A DNA stretch of 64,000 nucleotides from JBBDSU01 sp040904825. Its GTDB lineage: Bacteria > Actinomycetota > Nitriliruptoria > Nitriliruptorales > Nitriliruptoraceae. Numbering within the stretch: the stretch's first letter is position 1; the number at the start of each line of letters is the position of its first letter. The DNA lies in NCBI GenBank assembly GCA_040904825.1, contig JBBDSU010000030.1, positions 89,368-153,367 on the forward strand, read 5' to 3'. The notes beneath the pieces were generated by a model. That model was not told where the DNA came from. It saw only the letters and a list, made by a program, of their open reading frames with translations, and made no database searches. Both the position numbers and the translations under genes were made by a program. This document shows positions 15,490 to 22,985 of the stretch, piece after piece.

Positions 15490-17050
15490 CGCCCCTACGC
15501 TGACCGACGGTTTCGCTACGGCCGCCAATCCTGATCGCCCGTGGCCGGATCGCGATGAGCTCGGAAACCGCTACCTCCTTGAGGAACCCATCGCCTCGGG
15601 CGGTGCAGCCATCGTGTGGCGCGCGTACGACGAAAACCTGTCACGCCCCGTCGCGGTGAAACTGCTCCACCCGCACCACGCGAATGACCCGACGGTCGTC
15701 GAGCGCTTCGAACGGGAGTCGCGCGCTGCTGCGCAGCTCAATCATCCCAACACGGTGCGCATTTATGACACAGGCCGCGAGGATTCACTCGTCTACCTCG
15801 TCATGGAGCACGTGGACGGTCCGAGCCTGCGTGAGATCCTGCGGGGTCGCGGTCCCTTGGACCCGCTGGTTGTCGCGGCCGTGGGCGAGCAGGTGGCATC
15901 TGCGCTTGGCGACGCCCACCAGCACGGACTCGTCCATCGCGACGTCAAGCCAGCCAACATCCTCATCGCGGCCGACGGAACGGTGAAAGTGACCGATTTC
16001 GGTATCGCCAAGGCCCTGTCCGGCAGTGAAGCGACCTTGACGACTCCCGGCACCGTGGTCGGAACCGCCGCCTACGTTGCGCCAGAGCAGTTGGAGGATG
16101 CCAACGTCGATGCCCGCGCTGATGTCTACGCGCTCGGCGTCGTGCTCCACGAATGCCTCACGGGCCGTCCCGCGTTCAGCGGCGACACCCCGACGGCGAC
16201 CGCGGCGATGCGACTGACGCATGACTTGCTGCCACCTCGGCAATTGCGCGCCGACGTTCCGCGCATCCTCGACGATGTCATCGTCCGTGCCACGCGGCGC
16301 GACCGCCTCGACCGATTCGCGGACGGAACGGTCATGGCCGCTGCTCTCGCACCGCTGCTGAGCGCCCGTCCGCATGAATTGACCGCGACGCTGATCACCG
16401 GATCCTCGGAGAATCTGGCCGATCCGGAACCGACCGACCAGCAGCCCTATTCCGGCCCTATCCCCGCCACACGCAAGGAATACGCGCGCAGACTGGCCGC
16501 AGCATTTGTCGGTGGACTCATCCTCACCCTTATCGCTGTCTTTGCCACCCAGGCACTGCAGGAAGATGATGGAGCATCGCCGGTTGAGACACTCGACTGG
16601 CCGATCGCCGTTGTCGAGGTCGTCGACCCTGTCGATCCCGATGCCGATGCCTCGACGGGCAATCCTTCGCTGGCCATCGACGGTGACCTGCAGACGGCTT
16701 GGGTGAGCGAGGTCTATACCGACCGCCGATTCGGCGATGATCGGGACGGGATCGGCCTCGTGTTCGACCTGGGCCAGCCCCGCGAAGTTCGCTCGGTGGT
16801 CCTTGAGCTCATCCGAGGCGGTGTCGATGTCGAGTTGTATGCGACCGACGACTTGCCCCCCGCATCGCGAACACCGACTGGCTGGGGTGATGTTCGTGCC
16901 GCACAAAGCGACATCCGCACCCAACAACCGTTCCAGCTGAGTCCCACGACCAAGCGGTACTGGCTCGTGTGGTTTACCGGCCTGTCCCCCGACAGTGCTG
17001 GGGACTACCGCGTTGAAGTCGCCGAGGTGCGGTTCCGTGGCCCCGCCTGA
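15476..17050 (+). CDS. Membrane Ser/Thr protein kinase with extracellular discoidin-like domain (MviN-kinase position)
   Basis: A 524-residue protein from ATG 15476 (GGAG upstream), overlapping the DUF6049 stop by 14 nt. Kinase domain at about residues 33-300: glycine loop IASGGAAIVWRAYDE, Lys62 in VAVKLL, HRDVKPANILI, VTDFGIAKAL and GTAAYVAPEQ, so Lys, catalytic Asp, DFG and APE are all present. One membrane segment lies at about 341-362. The outside part (LAIDGDLQTAWVSEVYTDRR ... IGLVFDLGQPREVRSVVLEL) looks like a discoidin/carbohydrate-binding fold. In Mycobacterium the same kinase-TM-outer module is the C-terminus of MviN/MurJ, where the kinase is inactive. Here the flippase part is absent and the kinase appears complete. 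Confidence 0.88.
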   Translation: MTDGDAPTLTDGFATAANPDRPWPDRDELGNRYLLEEPIASGGAAIVWRAYDENLSRPVAVKLLHPHHANDPTVVERFERESRAAAQLNHPNTVRIYDTGREDSLVYLVMEHVDGPSLREILRGRGPLDPLVVAAVGEQVASALGDAHQHGLVHRDVKPANILIAADGTVKVTDFGIAKALSGSEATLTTPGTVVGTAAYVAPEQLEDANVDARADVYALGVVLHECLTGRPAFSGDTPTATAAMRLTHDLLPPRQLRADVPRILDDVIVRATRRDRLDRFADGTVMAAALAPLLSARPHELTATLITGSSENLADPEPTDQQPYSGPIPATRKEYARRLAAAFVGGLILTLIAVFATQALQEDDGASPVETLDWPIAVVEVVDPVDPDADASTGNPSLAIDGDLQTAWVSEVYTDRRFGDDRDGIGLVFDLGQPREVRSVVLELIRGGVDVELYATDDLPPASRTPTGWGDVRAAQSDIRTQQPFQLSPTTKRYWLVWFTGLSPDSAGDYRVEVAEVRFRGPA

Positions 17051-17789
17051 GGTCCCCGGTCCCGGCGCCGCACCACGCCAGGCTCCCGACACTGAGGTGG
17101 TTGCGCTCAGGCCACGCACCACAACCACAGCCGCGGTACCGCTCGAAGATGCCGTCGACGCCGAGCTCGTGGCGGTGTGGGCCGACGATCAGGCCCCGAC
17201 CCAACGACGCAATCGCGCCTTTCACCTGCTTGTGAGCCGCTACCAGCGCCGGCTGTTCAGCGTCTGCCAGCGGATACTCGGCTCCTCCGAAGACGCCGAG
17301 GAGGCGGTCCAAGAGACCTTTGTCCGGCTTGCACGTCACGCACACGGCTTCCGGGGCGACGCCCAAGTCTCCACCTGGCTCTACAGCATCGCCCGCAACG
17401 TATGCACCGACAGAATCCGATACTCGGCCAGACGCCCGGCAACACCGGTTGACGACATCGCCAGCGTTGCCGGGGACCTCCCAGGGGGCGACGAATTCGC
17501 GATGTCGGACACCATGAGCGTGTTGCACCGAGCGTTGGCGCAACTCGACGAGCGGTCCCGCCGTCTGCTCCTTCTGGTTGCGGTCGACGAGCTGACCTAC
17601 GAAGAGGCAGCTGAGGTCACTGGGCTGGCCGTCGGAACGGTCAAGAGCCGCGTGTCCCGAGCGCGCGCCCGACTGGGTGTCCTGCTGGCTGGAGGTGGCG
17701 AAGACGCGCTCCGCTCCGTTGTGCCGGTCACCCCGCACAACGGCTCGGACCGATATCCCCGCACCAAGCCTCGAGGACCACCAGCCTGA
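17037..17789 (+). CDS. sigM: ECF RNA polymerase sigma factor (SigM-like)
   Basis: A 250-residue group 4 sigma factor. GTG 17037 is preferred because GAGGTG lies upstream and the gene then overlaps the kinase stop by 14 nt. Region 2 runs from FHLLVSRYQRRLFSVCQRIL through SSEDAEEAVQETFVRLARHA to STWLYSIARNVCTDRIR. Region 4 includes LDERSRRLLLLVAVDELTYE and the helix-turn-helix GLAVGTVKSRVSRARARLG. The N-terminus has a 40-residue Pro/Ala/Thr-rich extension. Position before an anti-sigma gene and trxB matches SigM of mycobacteria, hence the symbol, which rests on synteny rather than on a tree. Confidence 0.85.
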   Translation: MAPPEVPGPGAAPRQAPDTEVVALRPRTTTTAAVPLEDAVDAELVAVWADDQAPTQRRNRAFHLLVSRYQRRLFSVCQRILGSSEDAEEAVQETFVRLARHAHGFRGDAQVSTWLYSIARNVCTDRIRYSARRPATPVDDIASVAGDLPGGDEFAMSDTMSVLHRALAQLDERSRRLLLLVAVDELTYEEAAEVTGLAVGTVKSRVSRARARLGVLLAGGGEDALRSVVPVTPHNGSDRYPRTKPRGPPA

Positions 17790-17945
17790 CCGTCTTCGAC
17801 ACACCAGCCGCGCATCCGTTGTCCGGTGGTGGAACTCACCCGGTCCCACCGACGTCCTACCTCAGACAACACTCGCGATTGCGCGCTGCGGTTGGACCCC
17901 TTCGTGTCCCAACCGCACAACAACCCGCCAGTGACGGGAGTCCCC

Positions 17946-19055
17946 GTGGAACCCACTGACCGCCTTGCCGCATATCTGGCGGGCGAGCTGACGACCGATG
18001 AGCAGCGGCTGCTCGAGGCCGAGCTCGCGCGCGATAGCGACCTGCGCGGAACCCTCGATGCGATGCGGCGGGCAGACGATGCGCTGCCTCAGATCGAACC
18101 GGTCGTCCCTCCTGACGGATTTGAGGACCGAACGTTCGCCATCATCGATGCCGAATTGTCGCGCATCCTGTCGAGTTCCCCATCGCGCTCTGAAGCGGCC
18201 ACACCCGACAGCGACACGATACGACGTCGGGCAACCACCCGTGTCCCGATCGATACACCGATCATCCGGCCTAGCCGGTTCCGCACCTGGGCGCCGGCGT
18301 TTGCCGGCATGGCAGCTGGCATCGCTGCGCTCGCCGGAATCGGCCTCGCGCTGATAAATCTGCCACCTTCCGACGACCTAGTCGTGATGGCCGGAGATAT
18401 CGAGTCTCACGTCGACTCTCAGGCCGACCCCCACGCCGACGATGCCAGGGCGCTGACCGAGTCGCTCAGTGCGCCCGAGATTGCCAGCCTGTCCGACGGT
18501 CACTTTGGCGGCCCGTTGCTCGTCGCCATCGACCGCACGGTCGATGACAGCGATGTCATCGACCTTCTGACCCGTGTCGAATTGATGGACGTCGCGGCCC
18601 GCGCACAGTTCACCACCGATGCAGCGACAACCGCAGAACGCTGGCGTCAAGTCGTGCTCGACGAAGTCGGCGGTGACGTCCATGCACTCGACAGTCCCAC
18701 GGAGTCCTCACCACCCACCGCCGGCGATGGCGCGCGTTCACCGTCCTCGGCTCCAGATGCCGAGACTGTGGAGCCCGGTCCCCTGCGCATCACCTCGGCC
18801 ACGACTGCGGCGTTTGCTCCCGACGACCTCGCCACCATCGAACGGTGTGTCAGTGCACTAGGTGACGAATCCGAACCGGCCATCCCCGCCTACGTCGAAC
18901 TGGCGACCGATGTCGCAGGCCGGCCCGTGCTCGTCATGGGTCTGGTCCTGCTCGATGTCGAACAGGACCCTTTGAGCGGCATGACCCCCGTACGTCGCGA
19001 AATCCGGGTGCTCGAACGGGACAACTGCGGACTGCTCGCAGCCTTCAGCGCCTAG
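17946..19055 (+). CDS. Probable anti-sigma factor, single-pass membrane protein
   Basis: A 369-residue protein from GTG 17946, with GGGAG upstream. The N-terminal 60 residues (DRLAAYLAGELTTDEQRLLE AELARDSDLRGTL) have the zinc-less anti-sigma layout: short helices with the L-x-G-E-L-x-x-x-E motif but no H-x3-C-x2-C. One membrane segment follows at about residues 120-140 (FAGMAAGIAALAGIGLALI). The remaining 230 residues are outside and acidic. It lies 156 nt after the ECF sigma gene, as Rv3912 follows sigM. The partner and the signal are inferred from position. Confidence 0.72.
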   Translation: MEPTDRLAAYLAGELTTDEQRLLEAELARDSDLRGTLDAMRRADDALPQIEPVVPPDGFEDRTFAIIDAELSRILSSSPSRSEAATPDSDTIRRRATTRVPIDTPIIRPSRFRTWAPAFAGMAAGIAALAGIGLALINLPPSDDLVVMAGDIESHVDSQADPHADDARALTESLSAPEIASLSDGHFGGPLLVAIDRTVDDSDVIDLLTRVELMDVAARAQFTTDAATTAERWRQVVLDEVGGDVHALDSPTESSPPTAGDGARSPSSAPDAETVEPGPLRITSATTAAFAPDDLATIERCVSALGDESEPAIPAYVELATDVAGRPVLVMGLVLLDVEQDPLSGMTPVRREIRVLERDNCGLLAAFSA

Positions 19056-19114
19056 CGGCGGCCCTGATCGACAGGCCAACAGCACCAACGGCACGACGCA
19101 CTGGCGGACAACGA

Positions 19115-19735
19115 TCACCGCTGGCGGACGACGATCCAGCCTCCCCACAACGCGGCGGGATACGCCAAGAGGCCGATCCCACTGGCGACGCCTGCAGTCA
19201 CCAAGCCCACCGCGACGGTGAAACCCGCCAATGTCATCGCTGCCGCCCGAACAAACGGGGTCGATTTCTCTTCGGCGGCCCAGTACACCGTCCGCGCAAC
19301 GAGCCACCCAATGATGCCCGCAGAGATCAAGAAGAACGCGCCGCCTGCCAGAACCGGTCCCAGCAACAACCCACCCGCGACCGCCGCACCGAGCCCCACG
19401 ACGGTCATGCGGGCACCCGCGGCCACCGACAGGCGAGCCGAGTTGGAGGGATCTGACGCGTTGCGTTCCTTGCGTGCCCTGTGTGCCCCAACTCCGGCAG
19501 CGCCCCGAGTTCCGGACGCTGACGTCGTGCCTCCCCGGCTGAGCCACGAGCCAGACGTCGAGTCACGAGTACCGGGATGAGCGTTCCGATCCCGCGCATC
19601 AGCACAGTCTGGGCAATGGAAACCGATGACGGCATCCCGCCAACACTGGGGGCAAATCAACTCTTCGCACGACGAACACCGCAGCCGGGTCGAAACATCC
19701 GGATGCCTGGGGCAGGTCGTCGATGCTGTGCTCAC
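19115..19735 (-). CDS. B-box-type zinc-binding membrane protein
   Basis: A 206-residue protein from GTG 19735. The N-terminal 45 residues hold a cysteine/histidine array (CPRHPDVSTRLRCSSCEELI then CPQCWRDAVIGFHCPDCA), the B-box zinc-finger pattern common at the N-terminus of actinobacterial rhomboid and other membrane proteins. A Ser/Gly/Arg-rich linker leads to membrane segments (ARMTVVGLGAAVAGGLLLG, GGAFFLISAGIIGWLVAR, AAMTLAGFTVAVGLVTAGV, GIGLLAYPAALWGGWIV). No rhomboid catalytic GxSG is present. It is divergent from trxB and convergent with the anti-sigma gene. Function unknown. Confidence 0.72.
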   Translation of the reverse strand: MSTASTTCPRHPDVSTRLRCSSCEELICPQCWRDAVIGFHCPDCADARDRNAHPGTRDSTSGSWLSRGGTTSASGTRGAAGVGAHRARKERNASDPSNSARLSVAAGARMTVVGLGAAVAGGLLLGPVLAGGAFFLISAGIIGWLVARTVYWAAEEKSTPFVRAAAMTLAGFTVAVGLVTAGVASGIGLLAYPAALWGGWIVVRQR

Positions 19736-19867
19736 ATGATGCAGGATACGGATACGGGAACAATCGAGGGCACGCCGTCGTTAGTCTTGGGGGCACGACC
19801 TCACCGCTTTCTCCCGAGCACCTGCCTGCGCAGACCAACCGCGCACCGACGTTGATCAGGACTTCAC

Positions 19868-20821
19868 ATGTCACCCGAAGACCACCCGCATCAGACCGTC
19901 ATCATCGGCTCTGGACCAGCCGGACTGACCGCCGCGATCTATGCCGCACGCGCCAACCTTGAGCCGCTCCTGATCGAAGGGGTCACCGACGGCGGGCCCA
20001 CCGGCGGCCAGCTGACGTTGACGACCGAAGTCGAGAACTTTCCTGGATTCCCGGAAGGGATCGACGGGCCTCAATTGATCCTGGACATGCGCCGGCAGGC
20101 CGAGCGGTTCGGAACATCCTTCATTACCGAGGACGTCGTCAACGTCGACCTCTCACAGCGGCCATTCACATTGACGACGGCATCCGATCAGCAGATCCGT
20201 ACGGAGTCACTGATCATCGCCACGGGGGCAAGGCCTCGTCGCCTCGAGATACCGGGTGAAGACGAACTGTGGGGATCGGGTGTATCCGCCTGCGCGACCT
20301 GCGATGGCTTCTTCTTCAAAGACCGCCACGTCGTGGTGGTCGGTGGCGGCGACTCTGCCATGGAAGAATCCACGTTCTTGACGAAGTTCGCCAGCAAAGT
20401 GACGGTTGTCCACCGCCGCACCGAACTGCGCGCGTCAGCCATCATGCAGGAACGGGCCCTGAAGAACGATCGGATTGAATTCGTCCTTGATAACCAGATC
20501 ACGTCGATCAACGGAGAAGGCGGGCAGGTCTCCTCGGTCAGCTTGCGCGATCGGGACGGCAACACCAGCGAGCTCGCCTGTGACGGAGTCTTCCTTGCCA
20601 TCGGACATATCCCGAATACGCAACTGTTCGACGGGGTGCTCACGACCGATGACGAGGGCTACCTCGTGGTCGATGAGCCATCCACAGCCACCAACGTGCC
20701 CGGTGTCGTTGCATGCGGCGACGTCATGGACCACACCTACCGGCAAGCGGTCACCGCTGCCGGAACTGGCTGTCGAGCTGCTATCGACGTAGAACGCTGG
20801 CTCGCAGCCAACGAAGGCTGA
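19868..20821 (+). CDS. trxB: Thioredoxin-disulfide reductase
   Basis: TrxB uses NADPH to reduce thioredoxin through FAD. The 317-residue protein starts at ATG 19868 with AGGA upstream. VIIGSGPAGLTAAIYAARAN is the FAD-binding motif, ACATCDGFFF holds the redox pair Cys142/Cys145, VVVVGGGDSAMEES is the NADPH-binding motif, and VVACGDVMDHTYRQAVTAAG the second FAD motif. All landmarks and the length are standard. It is followed after 275 nt by trxA, the same order as in mycobacteria. Confidence 0.97.
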   Translation: MSPEDHPHQTVIIGSGPAGLTAAIYAARANLEPLLIEGVTDGGPTGGQLTLTTEVENFPGFPEGIDGPQLILDMRRQAERFGTSFITEDVVNVDLSQRPFTLTTASDQQIRTESLIIATGARPRRLEIPGEDELWGSGVSACATCDGFFFKDRHVVVVGGGDSAMEESTFLTKFASKVTVVHRRTELRASAIMQERALKNDRIEFVLDNQITSINGEGGQVSSVSLRDRDGNTSELACDGVFLAIGHIPNTQLFDGVLTTDDEGYLVVDEPSTATNVPGVVACGDVMDHTYRQAVTAAGTGCRAAIDVERWLAANEG

Positions 20822-20858
20822 GCTTGGGCTAGCCAGGCTCAGGGAACGGGCCACCGCG

Positions 20859-20884
20859 GGAATACCTCGGGTGCCAACTGCGTT
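20859..20884 (+). promoter_or_regulatory. SigR/SigH-type promoter candidate upstream of trxA
   Basis: GGAAT (20859-20863) is followed after exactly 18 nt by GTT (20882-20884), the consensus of disulfide-stress sigma factors SigR (Streptomyces) and SigH (Mycobacterium), which control thioredoxin genes. It lies in the trxB-trxA spacer but about 210 nt before the trxA start, so the leader would be long. The match could be chance; the context is what makes it credible. Confidence 0.45.
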
Positions 20885-21096
20885 CCACCATCATAGGACC
20901 GCGCGTGTGATCCTTTTGCCCTACTACGGTGGCACTGAAGCTCAAGGCCATCCATGATGCCACGTGCGTAGCCTGCGTCCGACACCATGAGTGCCAACCC
21001 ACGACCAACATACGACCAGACTTACCACCAACAGGCCCAGAACTGATCAGCTCCGACGAGTGTGCTCACAACGAGGGCCAGCAACAGGAGAACCAC

Positions 21097-21420
21097 ATGG
21101 GTGCAACCCCCGTAACCGACGCCGAATGGGCGACCGAAGTGCTTGAGGCTGACAAGCCTGTCCTTGTCGACTTCTGGGCCGAGTGGTGCGGACCATGCCG
21201 TATGGTCAGCCCCATCGTCGACGAGATTGCCGATGAACACGCGGGCGCTCTCAAGGTCGTCAAGCTCAATGTCGATGACAATCCTGCAACAGCCCAGCAG
21301 TACGGCATCATGTCGATCCCGACGCTGCTGGTATTCCAGGACGGCCAACCAGCGGCACGGATTGTCGGCGCCAAGGGCAAGGCTGCCTTGTTGAGCGACT
21401 TGAGCGCATTCATCAACTGA
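21097..21420 (+). CDS. trxA: Thioredoxin
   Basis: A 107-residue cytosolic disulfide reductant from ATG 21097, with AGGAG upstream; the longer open frame from 20929 lacks thioredoxin sequence. The active site is WCGPC with Cys31 and Cys34, preceded by PVLVDFWAEW. The cis-proline loop is SIPTLLVFQDG. Length and fold markers are standard. Functional partner of the upstream trxB. Confidence 0.96.
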   Translation: MGATPVTDAEWATEVLEADKPVLVDFWAEWCGPCRMVSPIVDEIADEHAGALKVVKLNVDDNPATAQQYGIMSIPTLLVFQDGQPAARIVGAKGKAALLSDLSAFIN

Positions 21421-21436
21421 CCAGCTCGCTTTACCT

Positions 21437-21468
21437 GGGCCCCGTACCGTCGTCGACGGACGGGGCCC
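21437..21468 (+). terminator. Stem-loop terminator after trxA
   Basis: GGGCCCCGT(A)CCGTCG folds back on CGACGGACGGGGCCC with one bulged base and a tiny loop, starting 16 nt after the trxA stop. It lacks a clear T run, as is common in high-GC genomes. Confidence 0.65.
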
Positions 21469-21487
21469 TGCTCATTGCCGGGGCGCG

Positions 21488-21493
21488 TACGCT
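21488..21493 (+). promoter_or_regulatory. Candidate -10 element for leaderless cwlM
   Basis: TACGCT (TANNNT) ends 8 nt before GTG 21502. There is no Shine-Dalgarno sequence, and the trxA terminator is immediately upstream, so a leaderless transcript is likely. Confidence 0.45.
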
Positions 21494-21501
21494 CCAGCCT
21501 C

Positions 21502-22635
21502 GTGGAATGGATCCGGTACGGCGATGCAGGCCCTGCAGTCGAAGATGTCCAGCGACGTCTGGCTGAGGTCGGTCTTGCGTGCGCCGATGACTCTGGCGTG
21601 TTCGGCGACAGCACCCGGTCCGCGGTTCGAGCCTTTCAGCAGTCGAACGGGCTCACTGCCGATGGAGACGTCGGCGACGACACCTGGTACGCGCTCGTCG
21701 GCGCGTCGTTCCGCCTCGGCGACCGATTGCTCTACCCCACGCAACCTCCCCTGCACGGCCATGACGTGCAGGAACTTCAGCGGCGGCTCAATCTGCTCGG
21801 ATTCGATTGTGGTTTCGACGACGGCGTCTACGGCGACCACACTGCCGATGCCGTACGTGACTTTCAGCTCAACGTCGGCATGGCGGTGGACGGCATCGCA
21901 GGGCCTCAGACGTGCGCCCAGGTGTCGAGTCTTCACCGTCATCATCAGCAGGCTTCCGTCTCGATGGTCCGAGAGCGCCAGGCGCTGCAACGTCCGGGCC
22001 GTGGCCACCTGGCTGGAGCCCGGATCATGGTCGACCCAGCTCACAGTGTGACCGACCCGGGTTTCCAGACCTTGGACGGGACCGCCGAGCACGACATCGC
22101 CTGGCGTATCGCCTCCCGCGTTGATGGTCGCCTCACCGCACTAGGCGCCCATGTCGTCTTCAGTCGAGGACCACGATCGAGTCCCTCAGCATCCGCACGC
22201 GCCCGCCACGCGAACACAGAACTCGTCGACCTGATCCTGTCGATCCACCTCAACGCTGACCGCTCACCCCACGCTCGAGGGGCGGCTGCCTACTATTTCG
22301 GGACCGACACCTTCATCTCTGAACGCGGTCGCGCACTGGCTGAGCTCGCGGTCGACGGCATCGTCGCGACAACCGGCACGGCCCATTGCCGCGTCCACCC
22401 CTCCACATCGGCGCTGTTGCGCGAATCCCGCGCCCCAGCCGTCATTGTCGAAGTTGGTTTCGCCACACACCCTGAAGATGGACACTTGCTGACATCGTCA
22501 GAAGGTCAGCGCTGCATCGCTGACGCCCTCGTCGATGCGGTCGTCGCCTACATCACGGCAGGCGCCTCAGCAGCAACGAGATCCTCGGCCGCTGCTCTCG
22601 CGGGGCTCAAGCAACGCGATAGCAGCCCCAGCTAG
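21502..22635 (+). CDS. cwlM: CwlM-type N-acetylmuramoyl-L-alanine amidase-like protein
   Basis: A 377-residue protein from GTG 21502. Two peptidoglycan-binding repeats come first (GPAVEDVQRRLAEVGLACAD ... SAVRAFQQSNGL and HGHDVQELQRRLNLLGFDCG ... AVRDFQLNVGM). An Amidase_3 domain follows, with the expected zinc and catalytic positions: IMVDPAHS (His), DGTAEHDIAWRI (Glu), ILSIHLNAD (His) and VIVEVGFATHPED (Glu). There is no signal peptide. In mycobacteria the cytoplasmic CwlM is phosphorylated by PknB and activates MurA; the same position after trxA and the PknB/FhaA system in this window make that regulatory role likely here. Confidence 0.88.
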   Translation: MEWIRYGDAGPAVEDVQRRLAEVGLACADDSGVFGDSTRSAVRAFQQSNGLTADGDVGDDTWYALVGASFRLGDRLLYPTQPPLHGHDVQELQRRLNLLGFDCGFDDGVYGDHTADAVRDFQLNVGMAVDGIAGPQTCAQVSSLHRHHQQASVSMVRERQALQRPGRGHLAGARIMVDPAHSVTDPGFQTLDGTAEHDIAWRIASRVDGRLTALGAHVVFSRGPRSSPSASARARHANTELVDLILSIHLNADRSPHARGAAAYYFGTDTFISERGRALAELAVDGIVATTGTAHCRVHPSTSALLRESRAPAVIVEVGFATHPEDGHLLTSSEGQRCIADALVDAVVAYITAGASAATRSSAAALAGLKQRDSSPS

Positions 22636-22800
22636 CAGTCCGACCACCAACCCCACGACACCGCGGCGCCACCCTCCCGGGGCAACCGCCGTGTCGCCTC
22701 CGGGTGCCGTGTCACCTTGGACAGTCAGGTGGTCATCCAGCGGCGGCACTGCTGGCCGACCGTCGTGATCCTTGGCGTGATGGCCCATGTTGACGCTCAC
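22567..22800 (-). CDS. Possible small single-pass membrane protein
   Basis: A 77-residue frame on the minus strand from GTG 22800 (or ATG 22788). It has a polar N-terminus with several histidines, then one convincing membrane segment (GVVGLVVGLLAGAAIALL) and a short basic tail. Its 3' end overlaps cwlM by 69 nt tail to tail. There is no good ribosome site. It is the only plausible gene in the 350-nt space between cwlM and the aminotransferase gene; the rest of that space shows nothing clear. Mycobacteria also carry a minus-strand gene at this place, but I see no similarity. Confidence 0.35.
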   Translation of the reverse strand: MSVNMGHHAKDHDGRPAVPPLDDHLTVQGDTAPGGDTAVAPGGWRRGVVGLVVGLLAGAAIALLEPRESSGRGSRCC

Positions 22801-22985
22801 TTGGTGACGTTGATTCGCATGGCAGGCAATCGGCGCACGGCCGTCACTGCGCCAGGCTGCCGGGCCTTTGCCCGTGTACCGCCGACGACCACGCCGTACC
22901 TCGCGGCCACAGCGTGGCGGGTCGGTACGCTGCGAGGCTAGCGATCGTCCGTTCCGCTGCCGATCGAATCGCCGGGGGGTCGCTC

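Noticed and set aside
19101..19135. Imperfect direct repeat CTGGCGGAC(A/G)ACGATC at the 3' end of the B-box protein gene
   Set aside because: Real but only two diverged 16-bp copies around a stop codon; no sign of a mobile element or binding site.
22717..22941. Plus-strand 74-codon frame between cwlM and the aminotransferase gene
   Set aside because: No ribosome site and irregular composition; the minus-strand alternative with a membrane helix is more plausible.
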